From Legionella quinlivanii (GTDB taxonomy: Bacteria; Pseudomonadota; Gammaproteobacteria; Legionellales; Legionellaceae), in contig NZ_MVJN01000010.1 in NCBI RefSeq assembly GCF_003265995.1, forward strand, positions 1 to 64,000: a stretch of 64,000 bases of DNA, given 5' to 3'. The notes beneath the pieces were generated by a model, which saw only the letters and a list, made by a program, of their open reading frames with translations, had not been told where the DNA came from and searched no databases. Positions 52,484-63,900 of this stretch are shown here, one piece after another (positions within the stretch are counted from its first letter, which is position 1; every line of letters starts with the position of its first letter). The translations under genes were made by a program, and so were the position numbers.

Positions 52484-53167
52484 ATGAACATCAAAGAGAA
52501 AATCGGCCAAAGAATCATGAATGAACGCAAGGCCAAAGGATTGACGAGAAAAGCATTGGCTGAATTGACCAGTGAGTTGAAAATCTCACGTATTAATAAT
52601 TATGAAAGAGGGGATCGTACCCCTGGTCCGACAGAAATTAAATTGCTTGCTGATGCGCTGGAAGTATCAGCATCTTATTTGATGTGCTTAACTGATAGCC
52701 GTGAAGGTAAGATGACAAAATCCCTTGGCATGGGGGCATTGATTCCTGTCTTAGATTACAAACAGGCAATTGACTCAGCTGTTTTCATCCAGAAAATCAA
52801 AGAGGATGTTGATACCAAAGTAGAGTTTATTCCTGTTAGCACAGCTGTTAGTGATAGCATTGGAAAAAATGCTTTTGCTCTGAAGATACAGGATGACAGT
52901 ATGACTCCAGAGTTTCGAGTAAATGATGTCCTTATCATAGATCCAAATATAGGACCAAAGCCTGGGGATTTCGTTGTGGCTATGATTGAGGGTGAGCATG
53001 AAGTGATTGTTCGCAAGTATAAGCAACTATCTGCATCTAAAGAAGATCAACAATATGAATTGATTGCTCTTAACGATGATTGGGCTGATATAAGAGTTGG
53101 CGCCAATGAAAACTCAGCGCAGATTATTGGCTGTGGGATTTGTTTGATTAGAGGGTTGAAATGTTAA
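52484..53167 (+). CDS. prpA: LexA/CI-like S24 repressor (PrpA/LvrR-like)
   Basis: 227 residues. N-terminal HTH_3 (MNERKAKGLTRKALAELTSE; ISRINNYERGDRTPGP) and C-terminal S24 peptidase with Ser139 (DDSMTPEF) and Lys178 (VIVRKYKQ). The usual Ala-Gly self-cleavage site is not seen in the linker (GMGALIPVLDYKQA), so induction may be altered. Phage-like repressors of this kind sit beside lvr genes in Legionella ICEs and keep transfer off until DNA damage. 53168-53263 has no supportable gene; a short ATG frame with GAGG at 53221 is probably a relic. Confidence 0.85.
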   Translation: MNIKEKIGQRIMNERKAKGLTRKALAELTSELKISRINNYERGDRTPGPTEIKLLADALEVSASYLMCLTDSREGKMTKSLGMGALIPVLDYKQAIDSAVFIQKIKEDVDTKVEFIPVSTAVSDSIGKNAFALKIQDDSMTPEFRVNDVLIIDPNIGPKPGDFVVAMIEGEHEVIVRKYKQLSASKEDQQYELIALNDDWADIRVGANENSAQIIGCGICLIRGLKC

Positions 53168-53263
53168 TGATCAACCCTATGAAAACAAAAGTGTAATTTG
53201 ATCGTCAATTTTGAGGTAGTATGAATGAGTATATTTATACTAAAGTGAAAGCTGCCAGTTTAA

Positions 53264-53755
53264 TTAGCGGCCAGCATTTCTTACTGCAGTTTCAATCCAG
53301 TTCTCAATATTGTTATATCCACTATCGGTGACCCAGTCATAAGTTGGATATATTTCCGAAAAGTACTTTCGTCTGTTGCTTTCCTCTATATACCAGTAAT
53401 CAAAAGGATTTTTGCCTTTTAAGCTGGTACCATTCTGAGGGTCCTTCACATTATGAATATAGACACCGATCATTCCTTTTCCAAGTAAGTGGCTTCTGTT
53501 TATTTCATGCCTTACCCATGGTCGGTTAAATGTATCTGAGCCAATAAGCACAACAGTAACTGATGTCCCTTTGAGTTGCTTTTCAATCCAGTTTTCGATC
53601 GCCTTATCATTGCTTCTTTTTAGTGTTTCCCAATCGGCTTTATCCATAAAAGGCTGAGTGTCGTTTCCATTTCTAATGCGCCAAGAATTTCGGACTTGGA
53701 CAACACGCCGAATATCATTTTCATAGTGGAAGCTAAAAAATACTTTCCTTGCCAT
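53264..53755 (-). CDS. thsB: ThsB, TIR-domain NADase of Thoeris
   Basis: 163 residues. The DUF1863/TIR pattern begins ARKVFFSFHYENDIRRVVQV, then SVTVVLIGSDTFNRPWVRHE with the catalytic glutamate E84, and NPFDYWYIE. It closely follows Bacillus cereus ThsB. On phage sensing, ThsB makes a cyclic ADP-ribose isomer from NAD+ that activates ThsA. AAGGAG precedes ATG 53755, 2 bp after the thsA stop. Confidence 0.92.
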   Translation of the reverse strand: MARKVFFSFHYENDIRRVVQVRNSWRIRNGNDTQPFMDKADWETLKRSNDKAIENWIEKQLKGTSVTVVLIGSDTFNRPWVRHEINRSHLLGKGMIGVYIHNVKDPQNGTSLKGKNPFDYWYIEESNRRKYFSEIYPTYDWVTDSGYNNIENWIETAVRNAGR

Positions 53756-53757
53756 AT

Positions 53758-55191
53758 TTACTCCTTGATTAATAAATTAAGAAAATCTATTACGATAGAT
53801 ATCAGCTCGTTTGGTTTTTCTATGGGCTGACCTAAAGCTTCGAATGCTTTCTTAATGTCATCAGATGAATTTGGAAAATAGTCGTTGAAACTAGTATTTA
53901 TCTCTTCCCAGAGTTCTCGGGACATGAATTCACTTCCGCCAACAGGTACAAGCACTAAGCCTAAATTTTTTGCTATTTCAAATTCTTTTCTTACACCATC
54001 AGCATTTGTTACTTTCCCGTTAATAATCTTATTTCCCATGATGAACAATGCTATACCTGCATGACCAATGAGGTCTTTGCGATATTGCTTCCAAGTTGCT
54101 TCGCGTTCATCTTTATCATCAATGAACTGAGGAAAGGGGCGCATGATAAGAAAGTCTTCAATGTGCCCAATGCCATTACGATATATTTTAGAAATTGCTC
54201 CTGAAATAATGGCATTGCCGATACCAAGACCGACTCCAGTTGCAATTTTATAGCCTTGACCAATCATTGCAACACTCAATGAACTTAGAGCTAATTCTGT
54301 ATCCACTTGCGACCACTGACCAAAGTCACTTGCACTACCAGAAATGAAGACCGTTTTTCTGCTAAATGCACGCTCAATGGCGTTGAGTATCTTAGGTATT
54401 TCTGAGTATTCGTCTACAAGCAAAGCCCTTATATTGAATCGACGTAAGTCACTAATAACTAACTGCTGTTTAGTATTAGCATACTGGAATTCGGCGTCAG
54501 AATCGTATTCTTTTGCATTGCAGGATTTAAAAATACAATAGTGCTGACGTTGATTTTTTTTAAAGTAAATCCTAATCCGGCTGAGGATGTAGTCTAAGTT
54601 TGGATCAGTAAAACTGAAACCTAGAAACAAAAATGTTTTAGATACCAAGTCGCCTGACAGTGCATTTACGAAAGGCTCATAATCAATGGTGTATTTTTCG
54701 TAGTCATCTTTCGTTAGTACTGTTTGATCTGGATGTTCTATGTCACCATGCATTTTGTAGACTACAACATCTCGTCTTGGCTTTGTTGTGGCTAGGTGAT
54801 TGTTTGTGTATTTAGAGTCTACAATCTTTCCATTTTCTTTTAAGGCATCTTCAATCAAACGGTCGTAGTTGGTTGTCCAATATGTGCTTATCGGTAGTTT
54901 GGCCAAGATGCGATGGCTATCAGAAGGTTCTTTGTTAGAGGATAGTTCATTAATCAGTTGTTGATTGATCCGGTGGCGACCATGTTCATTATTATGAAAT
55001 TGTGCAAGGCTCACTAAATCTTGTTCTTTATCAATATCTAATCCGAGCTCATCTACTAACGGTCTCAGCAACTCTTTCCAGTTAACAAAACCTGCAGGTG
55101 CTGACAATCCGGCACCTGCAAATATTGCTGCATTGTCTTCCTCAATTTCCTTGAGGTATTGTTTTATGAATTGCTTAATCTCTTGATTCAT
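53758..55191 (-). CDS. thsA: ThsA, SIR2-SLOG effector of Thoeris
   Basis: About 477 residues. SIR2 domain: FAGAGLSAPAGFVNWKELLR, catalytic pair N109 (TYWTTNYDRL) and H149 (VYKMHGD), numbering from the ORF's first Met. SLOG domain from about 285: TVFISGSASDFGQW, VGLGIGNAIISGA, IMRPFPQF, FIMGNKI. When its SLOG pocket binds the ThsB signal, SIR2 destroys NAD+ and stops phage growth. Strong resemblance to the B. cereus protein. ATG 55191 is preferred; GTG 55194 overlaps the DUF499 stop. Confidence 0.93.
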   Translation of the reverse strand: MNQEIKQFIKQYLKEIEEDNAAIFAGAGLSAPAGFVNWKELLRPLVDELGLDIDKEQDLVSLAQFHNNEHGRHRINQQLINELSSNKEPSDSHRILAKLPISTYWTTNYDRLIEDALKENGKIVDSKYTNNHLATTKPRRDVVVYKMHGDIEHPDQTVLTKDDYEKYTIDYEPFVNALSGDLVSKTFLFLGFSFTDPNLDYILSRIRIYFKKNQRQHYCIFKSCNAKEYDSDAEFQYANTKQQLVISDLRRFNIRALLVDEYSEIPKILNAIERAFSRKTVFISGSASDFGQWSQVDTELALSSLSVAMIGQGYKIATGVGLGIGNAIISGAISKIYRNGIGHIEDFLIMRPFPQFIDDKDEREATWKQYRKDLIGHAGIALFIMGNKIINGKVTNADGVRKEFEIAKNLGLVLVPVGGSEFMSRELWEEINTSFNDYFPNSSDDIKKAFEALGQPIEKPNELISIVIDFLNLLIKE

Positions 55192-55193
55192 CA

Positions 55194-58040
55194 CTATTCC
55201 TCATCAAACTCAGAACTACTAAATCGCAGTACATTACAATTTTCTTTTATCGTGCGCTGAAGTGCTTCATCGAAACCATCTTTAGACTTAGCTTGAATTT
55301 CTACAGATATTGAAACTTCAACACCAAGCTTGGCAGTGAATTGCTGCACCACCTCGTCAACGATAGTGGCGAATTCCATTTTTGCTTTCACAGGGTCTAG
55401 CTCTATATTGCCGTAAAATTGTTTTTTTATTGCAGTTTGAATAGTCGGTGGAGTGGGTGTAAAACCAACTGGTATCGGTTGTGACTGAACACCATTGGTG
55501 GTTCCGGACGCACATGGAATCAAAGGTATCGTCGGATCGCCGCCGGTAGAAGATATAGGCGTGGGTTTAATATGCTCGCGATATTCAACGGCGGCTTCAC
55601 GCTCAATCAGCAATGAAGATTCGTCCAATGTTGGCATGGAGTCACAACCAAAAACAAAACCTAAATAACGGTCGCCATCTTTACCTGAGGCAAAGCCAAA
55701 GTAATCTTCACTATCCAAGCCTGAGGTGATGGCATTTTTGAATACTTGATCATTGACCAGGCGAGGTAAGTAAAGGTAATGGCAGCTGTCTTGCCATACT
55801 TTTAATGCGCTCACATCTTTGACGCCATCTTTAAAATACCATTTCTGTAGAGTGTTACGCAGGTGAATAGGACTCCACTCTGAAGTCAACCACTCTTCTT
55901 CGCGTAGGGTATTTTCAATCTCAGCGATCAGATTTTGTGTCGCAGGCGATACAGAAACTGCCTCCCATGTTAATTCTGGTTTACCGCGTGCGAAGTCTTC
56001 AACCGGGCAGATAATCCACTTATATGTTTCGCGTACAATTTGCTGTAAGCTTTGTTCAGCGACTTCCGCATTGCGAATAGCTTGTTTAGACAACGATACC
56101 GTTAAGTCTAGTTTTCCGTCTGTTACATCTGATACGATGCTTTTCCAAGCAAGGTAAGTTTTTCCCGCATCATTTAAACGGCTGACAACATCATAATCTG
56201 CGGCAAAGAAAATAAGGCGGTTTTGTTTTTGTCGAGGCTGATCACCACGATTGCGGAGTATTTCTTCGGCGGCTTCGTAAGTCAGTCTTGCATCACCACG
56301 GCTATAGGCTGCACTGGGTGGCAACACAACTAAACGTGGGCCAAGGGCATAGTCGTCAGGTATATCAATGGATGGCGTGAAGACATGAATCCCGCCAAAA
56401 CAGTGATTCCGGCCAAATATACGAGCGACACTCTCCTTTAATAAAGGGTGTAGTTCTTGTTGCTGATTTATATTTTGTTTGCGACTTTCCATCTCACGAC
56501 GCAGGTTTGGCCGTGTATCCAAGTAGTAACGCTCTTGCTCTGAGTACAAATAGTGCAATCGGTCGCGTAAGCGTTTTAGCACATCCTCAAACACGCCGAT
56601 TGTTTGCCGAGGCTGGACACAACCCAATAAGATGTGTTCTTGGTTAATTCCTTTAACACCTTGTGCTGCATTTGACGGAGCACTACCCAAAAAAACGGTT
56701 CGCATTGCACGACGTGCCGCTTGCACACTACCAAATCGCGTATCATGGCCATCAATGTCAGCAGGCTCGGATCGCGGCCCATCCACTTCTTTTTCCAACA
56801 CGGGTTCCCATCCTTGAGGCAGGTAGTGAATGCTCTTGTTACGCACATTGCTATCATCTAGAGGGATAGATCCAGGCATAATCAATGCATCTTTATTGTC
56901 TGAATTCCAAAGGCGATGAATGACAATCGCCATGTACTGTAAGACACCACGGGTGCGTTGGAATTTATCAAGTGTCGACCAATCTTCATATAAACGATCA
57001 AATACCTCAGGATGAATCGGATAAGATTGACAAAGACGTTCAAAGTAAACATTTGATTGAGTTTCTAGGGGAAATTTATCACTGTGGGCGCGATAAAAAT
57101 CTGAAAACTGACGGCTAATGCCTTCGACTTCTGCTCTCTCACCGGCTGATTCAAATAACCGTCTACGTACAATCTCAAAGGCCTCAGTGCTGGCAACAGG
57201 TTTCCAAATTGACTCAACACGTGCAAAGTATTTTTCTAAAGATTCCAGCGCACGCTGACCCATTATACCTCCTACCTCCAACTCGGATTCTGGTAAAGAA
57301 GCCAAAAGAATGGCGTTAGGAACAGCTTTCATCGCTTCAGTGAGCGCCTGAATAAATGAAATATTGCTATCAAAGGTACCGGCTTTAAATTGTTTACCCA
57401 ATTCTAGCTGACGAATGAAGGCAACTAACTCGTCAATTAAAATAACGCAAGGCGCGGCTTTTTCAATCAGCTGGCGCAACACCTCTTTACCGGGAGATGT
57501 GCCATCAGCATCGCTTTGCGCAACCATGGCGTAACCTTCTTCACCTAACAATTGCCATGCGAGTTCGCCCCATAAGGTATTCACAACAAGTTTCTCGTTT
57601 CCTGTGCCATGTTGTTGTGGCTGGCTAGGGGATAGTTTGATGCCATCGATCACAGCAACTTTGGCACTGGGCAAATCGTGAACACTTGCTTTATCTAATA
57701 GTGGTGGAATGCCTTGCAGTTTATCGGTGCTCACTTTGCGGGACGCCAAGTGTAAAACTGCTAACATGGTATGAGTTTTACCACCACCAAAGGCAGTTTG
57801 TAGCTGAATGACCGGGTCGCCACCTTGGCCGACTAGGCGCTGGGCCACCGAAATCAATAATAAACACATACCTTCGGTAATAAAGGTGCGAGAGAAGAAT
57901 TTCTCGGCATCTTGGTATTCTTCGGTAGCGGTACCAGAAGCCACTTGAGAAATATCTGCCGCAAACTCCGACTGTTTAAAAGTGCCTTCTAATACGTCTT
58001 TGTGAGGGCGGGCAATTTCACGCCATGGTTTTAAACTCAT
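55194..58040 (-). CDS. DUF499 P-loop ATPase of a methylase-helicase defence set
   Basis: 948 residues. The N-terminus ([20 protein letters not shown]) is typical of DUF499; Walker A is [20 protein letters not shown] near residue 82, and a Walker-B-like [14 protein letters not shown] follows near 195. The C-terminal ~100 residues after a Pro/Thr-rich linker are a separate small domain. Anti-phage-associated DUF499 proteins pair with DUF1156 methylases. It begins 12 bp after the methylase and its stop abuts thsA. Confidence 0.85.
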   Translation of the reverse strand: MSLKPWREIARPHKDVLEGTFKQSEFAADISQVASGTATEEYQDAEKFFSRTFITEGMCLLLISVAQRLVGQGGDPVIQLQTAFGGGKTHTMLAVLHLASRKVSTDKLQGIPPLLDKASVHDLPSAKVAVIDGIKLSPSQPQQHGTGNEKLVVNTLWGELAWQLLGEEGYAMVAQSDADGTSPGKEVLRQLIEKAAPCVILIDELVAFIRQLELGKQFKAGTFDSNISFIQALTEAMKAVPNAILLASLPESELEVGGIMGQRALESLEKYFARVESIWKPVASTEAFEIVRRRLFESAGERAEVEGISRQFSDFYRAHSDKFPLETQSNVYFERLCQSYPIHPEVFDRLYEDWSTLDKFQRTRGVLQYMAIVIHRLWNSDNKDALIMPGSIPLDDSNVRNKSIHYLPQGWEPVLEKEVDGPRSEPADIDGHDTRFGSVQAARRAMRTVFLGSAPSNAAQGVKGINQEHILLGCVQPRQTIGVFEDVLKRLRDRLHYLYSEQERYYLDTRPNLRREMESRKQNINQQQELHPLLKESVARIFGRNHCFGGIHVFTPSIDIPDDYALGPRLVVLPPSAAYSRGDARLTYEAAEEILRNRGDQPRQKQNRLIFFAADYDVVSRLNDAGKTYLAWKSIVSDVTDGKLDLTVSLSKQAIRNAEVAEQSLQQIVRETYKWIICPVEDFARGKPELTWEAVSVSPATQNLIAEIENTLREEEWLTSEWSPIHLRNTLQKWYFKDGVKDVSALKVWQDSCHYLYLPRLVNDQVFKNAITSGLDSEDYFGFASGKDGDRYLGFVFGCDSMPTLDESSLLIEREAAVEYREHIKPTPISSTGGDPTIPLIPCASGTTNGVQSQPIPVGFTPTPPTIQTAIKKQFYGNIELDPVKAKMEFATIVDEVVQQFTAKLGVEVSISVEIQAKSKDGFDEALQRTIKENCNVLRFSSSEFDEE

Positions 58041-58052
58041 TCTTCTTTTCCC

Positions 58053-60902
58053 CTAAAAACCCAATTCAAGCCCTAGCTGGGTACCGCGATGGCCAACTTC
58101 GTGTGAAGCGGCCATAATAGCATGCCAGGAACCAATCAATTCGTTATAGACTCGGGCTTCTTCAGCCCACTTTTTTCGTTCACATAGCGTGTATAAGTGA
58201 TAAGCCAATTGGCGAATGTGTTCGCCGCGCTCTGGCATTCGGGCAAGTAAAGCACCGGCTTCAGCTTCGCCTTGCTGGTTGAGTACCCTAATCATCTGAT
58301 GACAAGCTTCCCATACAGGGGTACGCGTATCGGTTTTGGGATCCCAGTCTTTGGGATATTCGCCCCATTTTAATAAACGCACTTTACCGCTGCCCGATTC
58401 AATCACTCCGGCGGCATTTATCCCATCCACTGAAGTGCCTTTGGCGCGGGCAAGGGTATCAGCTTCACCAAATTGGCCTTGTCCCCAGCCGTATTGGCTA
58501 AACCAGTTATCACAGAAAAGTGTATCGTTATCAAAGTTACCACTGTCGGGGTTTAAGTAATCGGTAATTGCACGGTTGATCAAGATAAGTGCGTCATGTA
58601 CACTCATCTTACTACCGTCTTGATTTAATACGGATTCATACTTAGAGAATATGGCCATGCCTGGGCCGATGGCCGCCTGAGCCAAGTCAACCGGTGCGAT
58701 TGGTGACGCTCCTGTGCTACCGCCTATCATAGCTTCAAGAGAGTTGGGCATTTTCTCACGGAGTTCGCGTTGAAAGTCCCTACGTGAAATGATTTCAGCA
58801 TCGTGAGGTCGTTTAGTACAAACTAGAACAACAGAGGAAGCCAAGGCATTTGCGCCGTTTCCTACTGAGCGGCCTTCTTTTTCAGTTCTAACAGGCCATG
58901 TTCCAGTTATTTCAAACCCTGCGTTTATTACAGCGGAAAGGAATGTTTCCCAACCTGATGACACAGTACCATTTTCCAACGTATCGGATTGCTTGAACGC
59001 ATAGTAAATAGTAACTGGAAATACTGGATTGCCAAGATCAGCAAGGTTCTTTATTGCCTTCGACATGCCCTGTTCAAAAAAATCATTCGCAGCTTCTTTT
59101 GAACCATGCCTATATTTCAGAGCTGTGAGTTCACTATTTTTGGGAACTGCAAGGGTACCATAAATATCTGGGTATAAGCCCGAAAGAGCTTTCCGTTGAA
59201 ATCCATAAAAGAAATCAGACAAATCCGCATAAGCAATATTGTCATAATATGGTGGGTCTGTTGATATGACCTTGTAGTTAGATATATTTTGGGATACAGC
59301 ATCGGCTTGGCAAGCATATCCATCCACCTTATTGCCTAATGCTTCAAACCCTTTACATAGTCTTTCAAATAAGTTTTTAAAACTACCCGTCGATTTTGAA
59401 AAAACATTAACTTCAGCAAAATCCCATACCATGGGAATCGCTTGGCGTGCGAATACACTACGCATCTGAGTATTAGGCGCATTCCAACCACAAATTGATG
59501 CACCATGATTTGCAATCTGGCTCAAAAGAAAAGATAAATATGTTCTTATGGCTTTGGCTCGGTCGCGTTCCAATTTGCCAGTTGGCAGATCTTCTAATAC
59601 AGACACGAAGGTGTTTAAAGCCCTAAGTTGACGGTTAGTAAAAATGCTCCCCCAAGTTTCAAAGCCGTAGGAGTGACATGTTCCACCAGTTAGTTTCGCT
59701 GGTAAAGGCAGATTTGGCTCCCAATCTCGCTCTATGTTTAATGCAGCTTTTTCCTGCTCCATCGTTGGGCTGAGAAACAATCTTTCGCCGCGTCCTTCAA
59801 CCACAATACACATTAGACTCTGTGAAAGCTGCCCAGACTTAGCTTGCTCCTTCACATAGGACAAATCGACGGGCATATTACTATAAATGCACCTAAATGA
59901 ATTTCTAGAGAGCTTTGTACCTTCCTTCTTTTTTGCCCAATCAGAAACTCGACCTATCCTTGCGGAAAAAATAAAACTCTCTTCATTCACAGCGATGTCT
60001 ACGTATGCCTCTTTGTTTTTCTTTTCCGATACTACAAATGAAGAAACTAGTGGAGTAAATAAATGCGTGAATGCAGGGCTAGGGCTTTTTACAGTTCTAG
60101 CCCAAAGCCAAGCTATTACGGTAAGCTCTTCGCCCACATAGGGCTTTAAATCCTCTCTCTCTTCAACCATTTCCTGCGTAATAGTCACTTTAGGGTATAG
60201 ATGTCCAATACGTTTAAAGGCCTCTTCACGCATCCAATGACCATAACGGCGAACATCTTCAGCTAAGCCTTTTGCTCCAGACCAATCTTCCACAAGATTT
60301 TTCTGCTTCTCACAGCTAGGAATTGGGCCAACGGGTTCCTGCCCAGTAAACTTAGGGGGGATTTCGATCATCGCCTTGTTAATCATCACCGCTACGGGAT
60401 TTAAATCACTGGCGTAACTTACTAGGCCCAGGCGTTGTGCTTCTAACGGAATTGCACCTCCACCAGCAAAGGGATCATGAAACGCAGGCAGTTTTTCTGG
60501 GTTAAACAATTCATCAGCCTGCGGGTGATTTTTATTCAGTTCACATGTACAACGCCAGCTTTCTATGATGGCTTCGCGAGCTTTATTTAACACCTCTTCG
60601 TTATTTGTGTTTTCCCATTTAACTAACTCGCGAATAATATTGAATAGTTTTTCTCGTTCGTCTTGAATTTTGAGTTTGGTTTCACGAAGGCGCTTATCAC
60701 CCGAAACTGTTTCGGATGGATCATTCACCATCTGTGCAAAAATTATGGCTCGTGCTGCTGCAAGAGGGCGACGCGCCCACCACAAATGTAACGTGCTTGG
60801 ATGACCGTGGCGTATGGATTTTTCACGTGCTGCGGCGATGTTAATATCATCTAATGGCAGTGCCACTTCGATGAGTTTCTTGAGACTAATAACTTTTGTC
60901 AT
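58053..60902 (-). CDS. DUF1156 DNA adenine-type methyltransferase
   Basis: 949 residues. DUF1156 start (RHGHPSTLHLWWARRPLAAA, residues 31-50), SAM motif I HDPFAGGGAIPLEAQRLGL (about 141-159), catalytic motif IV STDPPYYDNIAYADLSDFF (near 555). This layout is that of large phage-defence N6-adenine or C5-independent MTases. A short C-terminal helical tail follows. It probably marks self DNA so that the linked helicase/ATPase spares it. 12 bp before the DUF499 gene, 9 bp after the helicase gene. Confidence 0.87.
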   Translation of the reverse strand: MTKVISLKKLIEVALPLDDINIAAAREKSIRHGHPSTLHLWWARRPLAAARAIIFAQMVNDPSETVSGDKRLRETKLKIQDEREKLFNIIRELVKWENTNNEEVLNKAREAIIESWRCTCELNKNHPQADELFNPEKLPAFHDPFAGGGAIPLEAQRLGLVSYASDLNPVAVMINKAMIEIPPKFTGQEPVGPIPSCEKQKNLVEDWSGAKGLAEDVRRYGHWMREEAFKRIGHLYPKVTITQEMVEEREDLKPYVGEELTVIAWLWARTVKSPSPAFTHLFTPLVSSFVVSEKKNKEAYVDIAVNEESFIFSARIGRVSDWAKKKEGTKLSRNSFRCIYSNMPVDLSYVKEQAKSGQLSQSLMCIVVEGRGERLFLSPTMEQEKAALNIERDWEPNLPLPAKLTGGTCHSYGFETWGSIFTNRQLRALNTFVSVLEDLPTGKLERDRAKAIRTYLSFLLSQIANHGASICGWNAPNTQMRSVFARQAIPMVWDFAEVNVFSKSTGSFKNLFERLCKGFEALGNKVDGYACQADAVSQNISNYKVISTDPPYYDNIAYADLSDFFYGFQRKALSGLYPDIYGTLAVPKNSELTALKYRHGSKEAANDFFEQGMSKAIKNLADLGNPVFPVTIYYAFKQSDTLENGTVSSGWETFLSAVINAGFEITGTWPVRTEKEGRSVGNGANALASSVVLVCTKRPHDAEIISRRDFQRELREKMPNSLEAMIGGSTGASPIAPVDLAQAAIGPGMAIFSKYESVLNQDGSKMSVHDALILINRAITDYLNPDSGNFDNDTLFCDNWFSQYGWGQGQFGEADTLARAKGTSVDGINAAGVIESGSGKVRLLKWGEYPKDWDPKTDTRTPVWEACHQMIRVLNQQGEAEAGALLARMPERGEHIRQLAYHLYTLCERKKWAEEARVYNELIGSWHAIMAASHEVGHRGTQLGLELGF

Positions 60903-60911
60903 ATTGGCTTC

Positions 60912-63900
60912 TTAAATTGTTTGCTCAGGCGCAACTGCTTTAGACAGTAGATCACTGAGGTCATAGTTAATACTTGCTACGCAAAAATCTGGCTCGACGG
61001 TAAAAGGCGTTTTTACATAAAACGGTCCTTCGAATTTTTCTCCATCGACAATGACTATGGCAAGCATAAATTTGTCTGCTTGGTTTAGGCCGTAAATGAT
61101 TTCGTTACGGCTTACCGTGATGGTGTTTTGGCCTTTGGCCCGTCCTTTCACTTCAATATGCCGATCTGGCCTTATTGAACCATCTGCATTTGTGGGAGGG
61201 CGCGAGGTAACATCCCAACCACATTTTTCGGTCCCTACATCTTTGACCTCAAAGCCAAAGCTACGCTCTGTATCAATCACTACATTCATTGCGATACTCT
61301 CTATTCGAGAACGGACTTCAGCATCGACACGAAATTGTGTTTCGCCTTTGCGATGGGCCAACAAGCCCTTAGGAATGACTAATGCTCCCCCCATTACCAC
61401 TGGGGTGCTGGATACCACATTTTTCAATGCTTCCAGTTCGGCTTTTCGCTGTTCTAATCGAGCGGTGAGTTCATCTACTCGGCGACGCGCCATTTCAGGT
61501 TGCATGCGTGGCTGTTTGCCGGCATTTACATCGTCTTGAAGTTTAATATAACGGTCAGACCAATAGTTGATTTCTTTTACTAGTCGCTCATTTACTGCTG
61601 CGAGGGTTTTATTGGCCTGGCGTTCGCGACGCTCTTTAACTTCAGTGTAATGTTCTGGTACTAACTTTAGTGAAGCGTGGTTTAGTGCCAATGCTTCTAG
61701 CTTGTTGTTTAACCATCGAGCATTCAGAATATCGCTAACCAGATTATGGTCGTAATCTTCGATAGGCTTTAGATCTAAGTGGGGTGCCCAGCCTGCATTA
61801 ATAGCATTACCTCTTTCATCAATTTCTATGAACTCTAAACGCCGAGACGCGATATTGGTTGAGTTACCGCTTTCTCTTACTGTGTGATCCAACATAAAGA
61901 GCACTTTGGGGGTTAGACCATCGTCATTTGGATCAACCAGTACGGCACCTTGTTTGAGTTTGGAACGATGAGCTTCTAATACCAAATCGGTTGCAGAATG
62001 CATCAATGGGTGCAATGGGTGTATTATGTCAGCCATGGGTTTGCCTTGCTGGCGAACATGGTGCTTTTCAAAGCAGATGCGCTCGTACTTGCGTAACACG
62101 GGTGTTCTTGTTTCCCCAATGATACGATCACGTTCACGGATGGCAGCTGGAACATGGCGTATTTCAAAGCGGCCAGGCTCACGATTACGCATTTCTCCAC
62201 CCAAGGTTTGAAATGCTTCGGTGAAAAAGGCGCGGATAAAGTATGGCTGGAGTTTACGCGCCTCTGCTTTTTCCATTTCTTCTTTTACTGCATAGAGCTC
62301 TTCGAGTCCCATATGCTGCTCAACCAAAGCGTTACGACGAAGGATTTCTTTTAGGTGTTCAGAATCAAGCGCAGAATCGATCACTTCATTCATCTTGGCT
62401 CTAGTTTCTGGTGCTTCGCCGTATCGAATGGCATCAACAAGTAGATCTTTTAATGAGACATTGTCAAAGGCCTCACCAAGCACGTCGAAAACTTTTCCTC
62501 CCAATGCCTCTTTTTCGATTTCTATTTTGTCAAAGAGTTTTTTGAATACCTCGCCTTCGCGAGTTTCAGAAGCGACAATGTTCCAGAGGTGGCAAACTTC
62601 GGTTTGACCAATACGGTGGATACGACCAAAGCGCTGTTCAAGGCGATTGGGGTTCCAAGGTAGGTCGTAATTGACCATGAGATTGGCGTTTTGTAGGTTA
62701 ACACCTTCGCCCGCAGCATCGGTGGCGATGAGTACAATTACTTCGGGGTCATGGCGGAATTCTTCCTGCACTTTGCGACGTTCATCTCGGTTGGTGCCAC
62801 CATAAATGGTGCGAACAGCGTTTTCGTTACCGAGCATGTCGCCAACACGATTGGCCAGGTAATTCAGAGTGTCTTTATGTTCGGTAAAGATTATCAGTTT
62901 GCGACGAGCACCACTGGTTGTGAGCATTTCTGGTTTGTCTTGTAAAAGGTAAGAGAGTTCTTCCCACTTTTTATCGTTACCTGATTGGACGACTTTGAGC
63001 GCTTGGTCCTCAAGATCTTTCAGAATAAGTATTTCGGCTTCTAGTTCAGGGATTGTTTCTGATGCAGAAGCTTGGTCGACCACTTGCTCTGAAAGAATCT
63101 CATATTCTTCTGCACTTAAATCTTCATCTATTTCATCGAAATTATCAGGTAAATCAATTTGTTTTTTAAGGTTGTATTCACCTAATGTTTCGGCAACACT
63201 ATCCTTTTTAACTGTCTGCCCTCGGGCCATTAGCTTGGTTTCTTCCAGGCGATCTTCCAAACGTTTACGGCGACGTTTCAGCGATTGGTAGATTGCTTCT
63301 GGGCTGGACGCGAGCCTTCGTTGCAACATTGTTAATGCAAAACCGACATTATTTTTCTTTTTACTGTCGAGGTTGTCGGCGCGGTTCATCTCTTCACGAA
63401 CATAGGTGGTGACCTGTTCGTAAAGTGACGCCTCCATAGGAGAGAGTTCATAGTTGGCGGTATAAGCTCTACGCTCTGGGAAAAGTGGTGTACCATCAAA
63501 CTTAAGCAATTCTTCTTTAACCATGCGACGCATCATGTCTGATACGTCAACCTTGTGAGCACCTTCTCGAAATTTGCCATAGAAGCGGTCGCCATCCAGT
63601 AATGAGAGCCATGTTTGGAAATCTTCTTCTTTACCATTATGCGGAGTTGCTGTCATCAACAAGAAATGGCGGGTAATTGAGCCGAGCATTTCACCTAGTT
63701 GAAATCGTTTGGTCTTGTTGATCTTTGATCCGAAATAACTGGCCGATAGTTTATGTGCCTCATCAACAATGATTATGTCCCATTCAGTGTTTTTAAGCTT
63801 TTCTTGGAATTCTTCGTTTCGAGACAATTGATCCAAACGACAGATAAGTTGGTCGGCTTCATCAAAGTAATTGCCTGAAGCGCATTGCTCTTGTTTTTCC

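Noticed and set aside
53221-53330. Short plus-strand ATG frame after the repressor (MNEYIYTKVK...)
   Set aside because: Has a GAGG site but soon runs antisense into thsB; at best the start of a gene broken by insertion of the defence operon.
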